Shown here in pieces: positions 26,075-35,413 of a stretch of DNA of 64,000 nt; positions within the stretch are counted from its first letter, which is position 1; the number at the start of each line of letters is the position of its first letter. Source of the DNA: Scytonema hofmannii PCC 7110 (GTDB taxonomy: Bacteria; Cyanobacteriota; Cyanobacteriia; Cyanobacteriales; Nostocaceae); contig NZ_KQ976354.1 of NCBI RefSeq assembly GCF_000346485.2, positions 2,503,162 through 2,567,161 on the forward strand. The letters are read 5' to 3'. The translations under genes were made by a program, and so were the position numbers. Under the pieces are notes generated by a model. It had not been told where the DNA came from and made no database searches. It was given only the letters and a program-made list of their open reading frames with translations.

Positions 26075-28186
26075 CTACACATTAGCAGGTGGTAAAGACA
26101 ACCTAGTCGGTTGACCGATCGCACCACCTTCACGAGCAACAACTTCTGCTGGTTCTTCCGACGCTAACAATTGCCGAATTAACCGTGCGATCGCTTTTTG
26201 TGCTAGCTGGTTGGCTATTTGTTGACCCAAAAGTTGCACGCCCGGATTGAATAACAACTGAGCAAGTTGGGGTGCAAGTTGCATGGGGTCGAATCCGCGA
26301 GTTTCTTGAAGAATATTTAAGATACGCTTGATATGATCCAAGGTTTCTTGTTGCTCAATTGTCGCACTGGGGGTTTCATTAATTGCTGCAATTCCTACTC
26401 TTTCTCGTAGTAAATATGTAAAGTTATGCAAAACATTTGTAGTCGCTGCATTCACCCCTTTGAGCAATTCATCAACTAACTTGTCGCGAATAAAAGCGCC
26501 ACGTTCGGAAGATAAAAAGTCTATTCCTTGATTCAGAACTAAGTTGAAATCATAATCTTCATTATTGCGAGCATTGCGTAATAAATTTTCTAACCGATTC
26601 CAACGAAATCTACCTTCTTTAAATAACAAATCTTGCAAAGATGCTCTTAATGCAGGTGCTGGATCGGTTAATAGACGTTTAGCAACATAGGGATATGCTT
26701 CACTCAAAACTTTGAAGTTAGGATCTATATAAATAGCAATTCCTTCCAAAGTCACCAAAGAACGAATAATTAAAGCGTAATATGGTGGTACGCGGAAGGG
26801 ATATTCATACATCAAAGTTGAAAGGTCATCGGTGATACTTTTGATGTTTAACTGAGCGACGCTAGCGCCTTGAGCATCGGCAAACACTTTAGCAAAAGCT
26901 GGAACAATCGGTGCTAAATTCGTATCCGGTGATAAGAAATCTAACTTGACATAATCTTGTACCAAAGCCTCAAAATCGCGATTGACGACGTGAACGATCG
27001 CTTCGAGTAAACCATAGCGTTGCTGCGGCTGAATTTCGCTCATCATCCCAAAATCTAAATAAGCTAATTTGCCATCTAGAGTTGCCAATAAATTTCCAGG
27101 ATGGGGATCGGCGTGGAAAAATCCGTGTTCGAGTAACTGACGCAAGGAACATTGTACGCCCACTTCTATTAAATAACGAGCGTTGATTCCTGTTGAGCGG
27201 ATTTCTTCGGTTTGAGTTAATTTAATACCATTAATCCACTCCATGGTCAAAACACGACGATTTGTGTATTCCCAATATATTTTGGGAACATAAACATCTT
27301 TTAGATGACCGTAAAGTTGGAAAAATCTCTCCGCATTTTCTCCCTCATGAATATAGTCCATCTCCTCAAAAATGCGAGTCCCTAATTCATCAAGAATACC
27401 TGCAAGATCGCTCCGGACTCGTTTAACTTTTTTCTGCCCCCAAACAGCAATTTTGCGGAGAATATATAAGTCAATAGTAATGCGTTCTCGTAAGTCTGGA
27501 CGTTGAACTTTAATAGCGACTTCTTCACCCGTATTGAGTCTACCTTTGTAAACTTGACCCAAGGAAGCTGCTGCTATGGGATCGCTTGAGATATCGAGAT
27601 AAATTTCTTCTGGAGGTAAACCGAGTTCTTCTTCAATAAATTTATAAGCTATTTCATTGGGAAAAGGTGGTAGCTTATCCTGTAATTGAGCGAGTTCTTC
27701 CAAATAGACAGGAGGCACTAAATCTGGTCTGGTGGATAAAGCTTGTCCAATTTTAATGTATGCTGGTCCAAGATTTGTTAGCAGTTTTCGCAAGTGAATC
27801 GCTCGGCGTTGGTCATTTTTGACAACAACCCCTCGTTTGCTATCCCACCATACCCCAAAAGCAAATGACAGAGTTGGGACTAAAACTGCAAATACACGAC
27901 GCAAAACTTTTAAGGGCGTTTGCTGATAGTTTGCCGCAATCTCCCTGGCATCGTAGCGTATTTCTTCCGATTCACGTTTCCTACCTAAAGGCACGCGATC
28001 GCTTTTATATGGTAAGCTGTCCCCCTTATCGACCACCACATTTCTCAAAACTGATTGTGTAGCAGACAGTTCGTTTTGGCTAATTTTACCTGCATGGCGA
28101 TCGTTCACAGACACTTCTATCACCGAGATAATCTTAGAAGGGTCTTTATTTGGTTGAGAATTATAGGAATCTGTCTTGGCATTCAT
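26075..28186 (-). CDS. ABC1/UbiB family atypical kinase
   Basis: The protein has 703 aa. The ABC1 domain spans about residues 90-440, with KIGQALSTRPDLVPP (the KxGQ signature), EEVAIKVQRP (nucleotide-binding lysine), HGFFHADPHPGNLLA and LDFGMM (catalytic and metal-binding residues). The C-terminal 200 residues are helical and typical of cyanobacterial and plastid members. In plastids and cyanobacteria these kinases are linked to isoprenoid quinone and tocopherol metabolism and stress. The exact substrate is unknown. The 3' end is partly duplicated at 24886-25025, and heptamer repeats lie upstream at 28255-28292. Confidence 0.92.
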   Translation of the reverse strand: MNAKTDSYNSQPNKDPSKIISVIEVSVNDRHAGKISQNELSATQSVLRNVVVDKGDSLPYKSDRVPLGRKRESEEIRYDAREIAANYQQTPLKVLRRVFAVLVPTLSFAFGVWWDSKRGVVVKNDQRRAIHLRKLLTNLGPAYIKIGQALSTRPDLVPPVYLEELAQLQDKLPPFPNEIAYKFIEEELGLPPEEIYLDISSDPIAAASLGQVYKGRLNTGEEVAIKVQRPDLRERITIDLYILRKIAVWGQKKVKRVRSDLAGILDELGTRIFEEMDYIHEGENAERFFQLYGHLKDVYVPKIYWEYTNRRVLTMEWINGIKLTQTEEIRSTGINARYLIEVGVQCSLRQLLEHGFFHADPHPGNLLATLDGKLAYLDFGMMSEIQPQQRYGLLEAIVHVVNRDFEALVQDYVKLDFLSPDTNLAPIVPAFAKVFADAQGASVAQLNIKSITDDLSTLMYEYPFRVPPYYALIIRSLVTLEGIAIYIDPNFKVLSEAYPYVAKRLLTDPAPALRASLQDLLFKEGRFRWNRLENLLRNARNNEDYDFNLVLNQGIDFLSSERGAFIRDKLVDELLKGVNAATTNVLHNFTYLLRERVGIAAINETPSATIEQQETLDHIKRILNILQETRGFDPMQLAPQLAQLLFNPGVQLLGQQIANQLAQKAIARLIRQLLASEEPAEVVAREGGAIGQPTRLSLPPANV

Positions 28187-28254
28187 GGGCTTACCACTGC
28201 ATCGGAATTAATATGTTAATTATTGTAACAATATGTTACGCAATAAATCAGTTA

Positions 28255-28292
28255 TTGGTCACTGGTCACTGGTCACTGACTACTGGTCACTG
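28255..28292. repeat. GGTCACT heptamer repeat
   Basis: About five copies of GGTCACT/ACTGGTC lie in the 28187-28468 gap between ABC1 and recN. The rest of the gap is AT-rich and presumably holds both promoters. Confidence 0.7.
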
Positions 28293-28468
28293 ATAAAAAA
28301 AGTTTATCCTTACCACCAATCTTTGTGAAACTCAAATTAAACTAGGTTAGGTAGACTCAAGGGGTTTTTGTTCAATGGTATTAGGTATAGCCGATCGCTT
28401 ACAGGTCATTCTTAGTGTCTCTTGAATTGGAAATATCCGGCGTCTGTCCTCACGGAGAATTTAACTAG

Positions 28469-30244
28469 ATGTTGCTCTCTCTGCGAATAGAAAACTTTGC
28501 TCTCATTGACCAACTGGAATTGGAATTTGGCGCTGGACTCAATGTATTGACAGGTGAAACCGGCGCAGGCAAATCCATCATCTTAGATGCGATTGATGCC
28601 GTCCTCGGTGGCAAAGTCTCCAGCCGTGTCATTCGTACTGGCACAACTCGGTCAATGGTAGAAGCGACCTTTACCTCTAACTCTGCATTAGCCGCTTGGC
28701 TGAGCGAACAGGAAATAGATTCAATTGATGAAAACTCCATCATTCTTAGTAGAGAAATTACGGAAACCACCAGTAATATCCGCAGTCGTTCGCGGGTTAA
28801 TGGAGTGTTGGTGAATCGGCAAGTCATGTCCGGGCTGCGCGATCGCCTTGTGGAAATCACGGCTCAAGGTCAAACTGTACAAGTGGGACAATCTGCCCAA
28901 GTTCGCGATTGGTTGGATGTTTATGGCGGTAACTCCTTAATCAAGCAACGCCAACTTGTTGCGGCTGCTTTTGGTATATATCAACAAGCCCATCTCATGC
29001 TGGAAAAACGCCGGACATCAGAACGAGAACGGCTACAACAGTTAGACTTGTTGACGTATCAAGTACAGGAATTAAAAGCTGCTAACTTGAGCGATCCTGA
29101 GGAATTCGATAAGCTTTTACAAGAGCGGGAACGCCTCAGCCATGTCGTTGAACTGCAGCAAATGAGTTACAAAGTCTATCAAGCTTTGTACCAAAATGAT
29201 AATGAAGCCCCAGCAGCAGCAGACCTTTTGGGAGATAGTGAGGTCACATTAACCGACATGGTTGAATATGATACTCAACTGCAACCGCTGTTAGACATGA
29301 TTAGGGATGCTCAAGCAACTTTAGCAGAAGTTGCACGGCAAGTGAATGCCTATGGGGAAGGATTAGAAGCCGACCCGCAACGCTTGGAAGAAGTAGAAGA
29401 GCGAATTCGAGAGTTAAAGCAAGTTTGCCGAAAGTACGGTCCCACCCTAGCAGAAGCTATAGCTTTTTACCAACGTATTCATGAAGAATTATCTCAGCTT
29501 AATAATAGCGAACAATCTATAGAAAGCCTGGAAAAGCAAGAAAGAGAATATCTGTCAAAACTTACTGAAGCTTGTCAGGAATTAACTCAATTGCGGCGGA
29601 CTGCTGCGACTGCCTTAGAAGCAGAACTTATAAGAGAATTAAAGCCGTTGGCAATGGATAAGGTAAAGTTCCAAGTGGAAATTGTTCTGGTTTCGCCAAC
29701 AATAGCAGGGGCAGATAAAATCACCTTTTTATTTAGTCCCAACCCAGGAGAACCGCTACAACCTTTAACAGAAATTGCCTCTGGTGGTGAAATGAGTCGC
29801 TTTTTGTTAGCACTGAAAGCTTGTTTTTCCCAGGCTGATGCAGTAGCAACATTAGTGTTTGATGAAATTGATGTTGGGGTTTCCGGACGAGTTGCCCAAG
29901 CAATTGCCGAAAAATTACACCAACTCGGTCAATTCCACCAAGTTTTGTGTGTCACACACCAACCTCTTGTAGCAGCAATGGCAGATCGTCATTTTCGAGT
30001 CGCAAAACAAGTGATTAATACGGATAAAGGTCAAAAAGCAACCAACGGAAACTCAGAACAGCGTACCGTTGTACGAGTCACCGCTTTAGACAACTTGAGC
30101 AAGCGGCGGGAAGAACTCGCGCAGCTCGCTGGTGGACAGTCCGCACAAGAAGCGATCGCTTTTGCAGAATCGTTGTTAACCCAAGCCGCCAATCACCAAA
30201 CAAAGTCAAAAGTTAAAAGGGGAAAATTAGGGAGTAGGGGGTAG
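28469..30244 (+). CDS. recN: DNA repair protein RecN
   Basis: This 591-aa SMC-like ATPase is of typical length. It opens MLLSLRIENFALIDQLELEF with Walker A GETGAGKS at about 30-37. A coiled-coil region spans about 150-370. The C-terminal half carries the ABC signature ASGGEMSRFLLALK, Walker B TLVFDEIDVGVSG and the VTHQP switch histidine. RecN holds broken DNA ends together during recombination repair. Ribosome site GGAG lies about 10 nt before the ATG. The last codons are basic and run into heptamer repeats. Confidence 0.95.
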   Translation: MLLSLRIENFALIDQLELEFGAGLNVLTGETGAGKSIILDAIDAVLGGKVSSRVIRTGTTRSMVEATFTSNSALAAWLSEQEIDSIDENSIILSREITETTSNIRSRSRVNGVLVNRQVMSGLRDRLVEITAQGQTVQVGQSAQVRDWLDVYGGNSLIKQRQLVAAAFGIYQQAHLMLEKRRTSERERLQQLDLLTYQVQELKAANLSDPEEFDKLLQERERLSHVVELQQMSYKVYQALYQNDNEAPAAADLLGDSEVTLTDMVEYDTQLQPLLDMIRDAQATLAEVARQVNAYGEGLEADPQRLEEVEERIRELKQVCRKYGPTLAEAIAFYQRIHEELSQLNNSEQSIESLEKQEREYLSKLTEACQELTQLRRTAATALEAELIRELKPLAMDKVKFQVEIVLVSPTIAGADKITFLFSPNPGEPLQPLTEIASGGEMSRFLLALKACFSQADAVATLVFDEIDVGVSGRVAQAIAEKLHQLGQFHQVLCVTHQPLVAAMADRHFRVAKQVINTDKGQKATNGNSEQRTVVRVTALDNLSKRREELAQLAGGQSAQEAIAFAESLLTQAANHQTKSKVKRGKLGSRG

Positions 30245-30310
30245 GGAGTGGGGAGTAGGGGGTAGGGGGTAGAGATCACTGGTCACTGGTCACTGGTCAC
30301 TGGTCACTGA
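30229..30310. repeat. Two heptamer arrays (GGGAGTA and GGTCACT) between convergent genes
   Basis: A GGGAGTA/GGGGGTA array is followed by about five GGTCACT copies. They separate the recN stop from the convergent Ap4A phosphorylase stop. Confidence 0.8.
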
Positions 30311-31243
30311 TTAAATGGCGACATGCTTCAGAAGAGTCATTGGTCCAATATCTTTGAGAAGTTGCATCTGTCGCTCATTTTTCACAAACAAAGAACCAGC
30401 AAATCCTAAAGAGTTGACAGAGATAGACTCAAAACTCTCTTGCGATCGCGGCACAATTAACATCCATTGTCGGGTAGCTAGCAGATTGTAAGGAGCAGAT
30501 TGCTTGTTTTCGCTTCCTGGCGTGTTTTCTATACCTACGTTTTGGAGAAGGGTACGGTAGCACTCGAAGGTGGCTTCAGCAGTGGCTAATGGTGACTGCA
30601 TATCCTTGACATTTAACCGTATATATGCATTTTTAAAAGGCAGTTGCGGTATAGTCGCGATGGATCTCTGAAACTGAGCAGATGCTAATAGAGGTTCTAT
30701 TGGTATCGGAGCACCACTCGGTATAAATGGAAGCGGAACCAATTGCAAGTGCTTGTGTCTCTGACTAGCACCCGCGACTTTACCACCGTTGTAAAATACC
30801 AAACCATCAATTTCAGCCAAGCAAGCCCGCACAGCAGCAAAATCTTCCAAAGTCAGTAAACTTTCTTGTTCTTCAAAAGCACGAGTAATAATCAGCAGGT
30901 GATAATCAACTACATTATATTTGTTCAAAATACATACATGAGTCTCTGAAATATCAGCTACAAACAAATCCTCTTCGTAAGGAAGAAAAGGATTAAATTC
31001 TTTTCTAGGACGGGTTATTTGTTTGAGTTGCTCTTTTTTGGCTGCATCCTTACGAACTAGATTAGATAAGACCCGTACCAGGAAGCGAACGCCATCCTGT
31101 TCAACAAATTCAAACTCTGTAGGAATTGACAGCAACGATTGCTTTGCAAGAGCGTACTCAGTCTGTTCTTTGACACGTTTCCATAACATACCGGGTAGCG
31201 TGCCTGTTGTTCTCCCCTGTGACGTGGATTTTTCTCCTGACAT
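30311..31243 (-). CDS. ATP adenylyltransferase (Ap4A phosphorylase family)
   Basis: The protein has 310 aa. The HIT-superfamily active-site motif is HKHLQL (in GASQRHKHLQLVPLP), with the HxHxQ form of Ap4A phosphorylases rather than the HxHxH of HIT hydrolases. The upstream segment NPFLPYEEDLFVADISETHV and LLIITRAFEEQESLLT match the N-terminal part, and the C-terminus holds the DUF4922-like segment. The enzyme splits diadenosine tetraphosphate with phosphate to ATP and ADP, or runs in reverse. It is cytoplasmic and monocistronic. Confidence 0.9.
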   Translation of the reverse strand: MSGEKSTSQGRTTGTLPGMLWKRVKEQTEYALAKQSLLSIPTEFEFVEQDGVRFLVRVLSNLVRKDAAKKEQLKQITRPRKEFNPFLPYEEDLFVADISETHVCILNKYNVVDYHLLIITRAFEEQESLLTLEDFAAVRACLAEIDGLVFYNGGKVAGASQRHKHLQLVPLPFIPSGAPIPIEPLLASAQFQRSIATIPQLPFKNAYIRLNVKDMQSPLATAEATFECYRTLLQNVGIENTPGSENKQSAPYNLLATRQWMLIVPRSQESFESISVNSLGFAGSLFVKNERQMQLLKDIGPMTLLKHVAI

Positions 31244-31349
31244 AGTTAACTATTCGTATAAGAAAAATTCTAAAAAACATTACCTTTACTGTACCGAATA
31301 TCTAGCACTCCCAGTTTTGAGGGAGAATAAAAACACGGAAAATCAGAGG

Positions 31350-31904
31350 GTGCGAAAAAAGAATCTTTTGAGGTTGAGTGTGATCGTTGCAGCCCTGTTC
31401 ATAGCTACGTTGATAGACGTTACAGCCCCATCAGTCGTTTTATCAATTCACAAAAATGCTCCAGATAAAACCAGAATTGCCACTCTAGCAAACGGTAAAT
31501 ATCAGTTTTGCAGTCAACCCGACCCTAAAGATTGGCAAGATGGGGCGGGAGTGTGTTTTAACTTTAGTAAAGCAGGCGATCGCGTTAGTGGATACTATGG
31601 TTATCCCCACTCAGATCGTTTTGTTTGCATCAGAGGTAAAGTTAATGACAGTTTCATTAAAGGCGAAGCTCTAGAAATATTATGGGCTGTTAATCCTGAG
31701 TCCAACATATCAAAGTCCAAGATTGAGTGGGACTCGGAACATCGCTTAACACTTGGCAAAGGAAACATTATCCGTACTGAAGAGGGTATAGACGGTACTC
31801 TTAGTTGGGTTTTCTTCCCCAAAGCCTCATTAAATGTGAGTAGATTCTATCGCTACAGTGCTCCTCGCATGACACCTCCATCACAACTATGTTTGTGGAA
31901 CTAG
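31350..31904 (+). CDS. Hypothetical exported or membrane-anchored protein
   Basis: The frame is open much further upstream, but only over the antisense of the Ap4A gene. The GTG at 31350 opens VRKKNLLRLSVIVAALFIAT, a basic stretch plus hydrophobic signal or anchor, giving 185 aa. The rest (GKYQFCSQPDPKDWQDGAGV, SGYYGYPHSDRFVCIRG, LTLGKGNII) looks like a small beta-rich extracytoplasmic domain of unnamed cyanobacterial type, with several Cys. Function is unknown. Confidence 0.65.
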   Translation: MRKKNLLRLSVIVAALFIATLIDVTAPSVVLSIHKNAPDKTRIATLANGKYQFCSQPDPKDWQDGAGVCFNFSKAGDRVSGYYGYPHSDRFVCIRGKVNDSFIKGEALEILWAVNPESNISKSKIEWDSEHRLTLGKGNIIRTEEGIDGTLSWVFFPKASLNVSRFYRYSAPRMTPPSQLCLWN

Positions 31905-31989
31905 CGTAGAGTTCATCTATCTGAAAATAGCTGGAATAGCTTAACCTAGAATAATTTTCCAATACTTTCAAAGTTTACAGGGTAAGCAC

Positions 31990-32211
31990 ATGGCTACTAT
32001 CTTGAGCTTGATATTCTTTTTATCTTTTGTCCTACTAGCTTTAGCAGCTGTTCTAGAAAAAGCCGAAAGTATAACTAGTAAGACAGCACTGATTATCACT
32101 GTTGCATTTGGTCTATCTTTACTAATTTATTGGTACGGAGAAAAAAAAGTAGATAGCGTGACGCAAAGTATTCAAGATTATTTTGCTTATGAAAATTTGT
32201 ATTGTGAGTAA
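31990..32211 (+). CDS. Small two-helix membrane protein
   Basis: The protein has 73 aa. Hydrophobic segments at about 3-22 (ILSLIFFLSFVLLALAAVL) and 32-48 (ALIITVAFGLSLLIYWYG) are followed by a soluble tail. No family is recognised. It follows the previous gene by 85 bp in the same direction. Confidence 0.55.
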   Translation: MATILSLIFFLSFVLLALAAVLEKAESITSKTALIITVAFGLSLLIYWYGEKKVDSVTQSIQDYFAYENLYCE

Positions 32212-32500
32212 TCTTAACTGCTGATGTTAACAATAATTAAACTGTTTGCGCTACCAGTTCTCTTTCTCTACACATCCTTTGTCGGCGCGCTCGGGACGTG
32301 CATATATTATAAGTTTTTGGAATGTTAACTTTTTCACCTATTGTCTGGCATCTTTATCAGTTCTTTATTTTTTCTAAGTATTTTCATCTGTCATGAATTC
32401 TGTCTGTCTAAATGTACCTTGGTTCTAAGTAAGTTCTCAGAACCTCTCTTAACAGGCTGATTCATTCGCTCGACCAACCTTTGCAAAGAAGGACAAAATT
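32212..32500. other. Intergenic region upstream of aqpZ
   Basis: 289 bp, AT-rich, with no repeats of the local families and no coding frame seen. It presumably contains the aqpZ promoter. The ATG at 32501 is preceded by GAAGGAC at a suitable distance. Confidence 0.4.
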
Positions 32501-32700
32501 ATGACAGTAGCACCTCCGCTAGTTAAGCGTTGCCTAGCTGAGTTTATAGGCACTTTTTGGTTAGTGTTAGGCGGTTGTGGTAGTGCAGTCTTAGCAGCAG
32601 CTTATACAGCAGATGCTGCAAGAATTGCTGAAAGTACAAAATTTCCTTTGGGGATTGGATTAGTTGGTGTTTCTTTAGCCTTTGGTTTAACAGTCATAAC
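32501..32700 (+). pseudogene. aqpZ: Aquaporin AqpZ, 5' part, interrupted by an IS1634-like element
   Basis: The first 66 codons encode helix 1 ([21 protein letters not shown]) and the start of helix 2 ([12 protein letters not shown]). The frame then enters the insertion at 32701 and reads to a stop at 32828-32830. Joining 32501-32700 to 35414-35996 restores an exact 260-aa aquaporin frame across [17 protein letters not shown]. The water channel is therefore disrupted in this genome copy. Confidence 0.9.
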
Positions 32701-32788
32701 TGTACGTTCGCTCATTTTTGAAGGGAGAGAGGAATTAATACCGGACTGGGTAAGGTTTCAATACGATTATGGATCGGCTAAAACCTCT

Positions 32789-32966
32789 CCGTGTAATACC
32801 TGGGGGAGCAGAGAGGGCTTAACTGTGTAGTACATGGAAGGAGTCAAATGAGGATTCACCATGTATCACATGGGTGTAGTTCGTTATCAAGAACGGTTTG
32901 ATAATACAGAGTATTACATCAAAGCTTCACCAATAAGCACGTTAAACTTACGATGTAATACACCGA
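32789..32966. repeat. Left subterminal palindrome array of the IS
   Basis: About five degenerate copies of the near-palindrome CCGTGTAWTACACGG occur near 32789, 32822, 32858, 32905 and 32951 (for example CCGTGTAATACCTGG and CCATGTATCACATGG). The last lies directly before the accessory gene start. They are candidate binding sites for the RHH protein or the transposase. Confidence 0.7.
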
Positions 32967-32975
32967 ATCCGAGTC

Positions 32976-33347
32976 ATGTTGAAGCGGGACATTCAAGGGA
33001 AGTTTGCACTGAAAAATGATGATTATCGTCAAGTGCGTTCAGTGAGATTAACTGACGAAACTTGGAAGATTATGGGGATTGAGGCTGAATGCTTGGGGAT
33101 GAGTAGAGCTGACTACTTGGAACAGTTGATGAGGGGGAATGTTAGTCCAAGTATTACACGGAAAAAAGAGCCAATAGATCGAGCCTTAGCTACTTTTGTG
33201 GAACCAACGACTACGCCACAACAGGTGGCAACACTTGAGACTTTACGTGACCAAGTTTTACGACGATTAAAATTGGGTAAGCAAGCTCCTGGTTATAAAG
33301 CAGCACTGAAAGCCCTCAATGATTTTATTGCGGCACTCTCAAGCTAG
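32976..33347 (+). CDS. IS-encoded ribbon-helix-helix-like accessory protein
   Basis: The protein has 123 aa. Residues about 20-52 (VRSVRLTDETWKIMGIEAEC, LGMSRADYLEQLMRG) follow the strand-helix-helix pattern of RHH/CopG regulators. The C-terminal half is helical (ATLETLRDQVLRRLKLGK, AALKALNDFIAAL). It sits 15 to 48 bp upstream of the transposase start in the same direction, within the element's inverted repeats. Palindrome copies in front of it suggest it binds them, controlling transposase expression or building a transposition complex. Homology was not verified. Confidence 0.7.
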   Translation: MLKRDIQGKFALKNDDYRQVRSVRLTDETWKIMGIEAECLGMSRADYLEQLMRGNVSPSITRKKEPIDRALATFVEPTTTPQQVATLETLRDQVLRRLKLGKQAPGYKAALKALNDFIAALSS

Positions 33348-33395
33348 TATACGTAACAATCCGTGCTCGCTAACATAATTCTTGCAGAAACAATC

Positions 33396-35102
33396 ATGGA
33401 AATAACTTCTGAGCGCATTGACGATATTCCCGTAATAGTGGAGTGGCTCAAACAGATGGAGATAGCCAAATGTATTGACCAGAAACTGAGTGAACCACAC
33501 GGAAATCACAAAGGGCTGAGTTACGGTCAATTGAGTGTATTGTTATTAACATACATCATCACGCAGTCAGACCATCGGTTATCTGCCGTGGAACCTTGGG
33601 TGCAGACACATCGAAGGATTTTAGAGTTAACTACGGGATGGTCAATCGCGGAAAAAGATGCCACGGATGACAGATTGGCAAGGGTAGTCGAAGAGCTAGG
33701 GAAACAAACACAAGCAATACAGGAAATTGAGGTAAAGTTAGGACGGCATTTGATTCGTGCCTACGAATTGCCAACTGTTGTAGCACGAGCGGATACAAGT
33801 AGTTTTAGTGTAAATCATAATCCTGGAGATTCAGTTGAAGAAAATCTACTGCGCTATGGCTATTCCAAAGACAAGCGTCCAGATTTATTGCAATACCGTC
33901 AATTATTAGCAACCCTCGACCCAATGGGAATGCCATTGGTGAGCGCTACGGTTGAAGGTAATGGAGCCGATGACCCATTATATTTTCCCACTTGGGAAAA
34001 AATGGTGAGAGTGATTGGGCATAAAAAGTTCGTCTTCGTTGCTGATTGTAAAGCCGGTGCGATTGCAACTCGCGGTCAAATTGCCGCAAGTGGCGGTATT
34101 TATTGTTTCCCTGTACCTATGAGTGGACAACACCCCCAATATCTTCAGCAATGGGTACTAAACCCACCTACAGAAATTCAGCCCATTCGTTTCCCGCATC
34201 AGGATGAAGATGAACCGGATGTGGGCAAGGGTTTTGAAGTGGAGTTAGGCAAGTTTTGGTTAAACCCAGAAACCAACAAGTGGGTACGTTGGCATGAACG
34301 CTATTTGGTAGTTTATTCCACTAGCCTTGCAGCATCTACTATCCGTGGTCAACAGCAACGCATCTTGACCGCGAGAACGGCTCTGGATAAATTAGCAGCC
34401 AAACCAGGAGAAGATCCACAAGTATTAGCCCATAAAGTAGAAAACATACTTGAGCGCTATCGTGTCAAAGATTTCTTCAACACGACAATTACTGAACAAA
34501 TCATTCAAAAAACTCGTCATGTTGGACGAGGACGACCATCAAAAAATTCTCCCACTGAATTGGTAAATAGTATTTGTCTTCAACTTGAGATCCAACTTCA
34601 AGATGCTGCAATCAAGGAAGCAGAAACTTTGGCAGGGTGGAGATTGTACGTCACTAACGCACCCCTTGCTCAACTAAGTCTATCACTTGCTATCATGTAT
34701 TACCGGGATGAATGGGTATTGGAGCGAGGGTTTCACCGTTTTAAACGCGGTTCTCTACCCGCCCTACCCATTTACTTCACTGACCAAAACCGAATCACTG
34801 GCTTGATGTTCTTGTTGAACATTGCTTTACGGATATTTACTTTGATGGAGTTTGTGGTGCGACAGGCACTTATAGAAACTCAACAATCTTTGGCTGGTCT
34901 TTACGATGGCAATCCCAAGCGCAAAACTGAACGCCCATCAGCAGAGAAAATGCTCCTCGCTTTTTGTCATTTAACTCTCTATTTTTTACCTGATGCTACC
35001 ATCTTCATGACGCCTTTGTCTGAGCTCCAAAAACAGATTCTTTATTTAATGAAAATGCCCGATTCCCTTTATCAGATAGATTCGGTGAGTAGCTCGGCAT
35101 GA
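33396..35102 (+). CDS. IS1634-family transposase
   Basis: About 568 aa from the ATG at 33396; a GTG at 33363 is an alternative. Hallmarks are MEITSERIDDIPVIVEWLKQ at the start, ARADTSSFSVNH (first catalytic Asp), KFVFVADCKAGAI (second Asp) and YYRDEWVLERGFHRFK (Glu region), typical of IS1634/COG5421 transposases. The frame is intact. The long basic middle (ILTARTALDKLAAKPG) is as expected. Confidence 0.9.
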   Translation: MEITSERIDDIPVIVEWLKQMEIAKCIDQKLSEPHGNHKGLSYGQLSVLLLTYIITQSDHRLSAVEPWVQTHRRILELTTGWSIAEKDATDDRLARVVEELGKQTQAIQEIEVKLGRHLIRAYELPTVVARADTSSFSVNHNPGDSVEENLLRYGYSKDKRPDLLQYRQLLATLDPMGMPLVSATVEGNGADDPLYFPTWEKMVRVIGHKKFVFVADCKAGAIATRGQIAASGGIYCFPVPMSGQHPQYLQQWVLNPPTEIQPIRFPHQDEDEPDVGKGFEVELGKFWLNPETNKWVRWHERYLVVYSTSLAASTIRGQQQRILTARTALDKLAAKPGEDPQVLAHKVENILERYRVKDFFNTTITEQIIQKTRHVGRGRPSKNSPTELVNSICLQLEIQLQDAAIKEAETLAGWRLYVTNAPLAQLSLSLAIMYYRDEWVLERGFHRFKRGSLPALPIYFTDQNRITGLMFLLNIALRIFTLMEFVVRQALIETQQSLAGLYDGNPKRKTERPSAEKMLLAFCHLTLYFLPDATIFMTPLSELQKQILYLMKMPDSLYQIDSVSSSA

Positions 35103-35114
35103 TTTTACCATAGG

Positions 35115-35316
35115 CATGGATAATACACCCTCATTGCCATCCCATTTCAACATAAACTTTTACCGTGTATTACACCGGAGATTCAACGGAAAATAGTGCT
35201 GCTGTCCCCTGTATTACACAGTATCACCTATCTTCATGTAACATAAGCGCGGCGGAATTCCTTTTCCATGTATTACACCGTCACTCCCCCTCCATCCTTT
35301 ACCACGTATTACACGG
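35115..35316. repeat. Right subterminal palindrome array of the IS
   Basis: Copies of the same near-palindrome occur near 35115, 35162 (ACCGTGTATTACACCGG, the best copy), 35207, 35266 and 35301 (ACCACGTATTACACGGG). They are spaced about 35-60 bp apart between the transposase stop and the right inverted repeat. No coding function is evident here. Confidence 0.75.
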
Positions 35317-35413
35317 GTTGGGTTTTAGCCGATCCATCATTCCTTTGAAACCTTACCCAGTCCGGTATTAATTCCTCTCTCCCTTCAAAAATGAGCGAAC
35401 GTACAGTCATAAC

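Larger units (their letters stand above)
32701..35405 (+). mobile_element. Complete IS1634-like insertion sequence, 2705 bp
   Basis: The perfect terminal inverted repeats are unusually long: 61 bp (32701-32761 and 35345-35405, outer end TGTACGTTCGCTC). The 8-bp direct duplication GTCATAAC lies at 32693-32700 and 35406-35413. It carries a ribbon-helix-helix-like gene followed by a DDE transposase, and arrays of short palindromes inside both ends. It has inserted into aqpZ. Intact genes and perfect ends indicate recent activity. Confidence 0.93.

Noticed and set aside
31023..31349. N-terminal extension of the exported protein at 31350
   Set aside because: The extension is antisense to the Ap4A phosphorylase gene and lacks any signal; the hydrophobic signal begins only after the GTG at 31350.
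35165..35371. Rightward 68-codon frame in the right end of the IS1634-like element
   Set aside because: It consists of palindrome-array translations; the repeats explain it.
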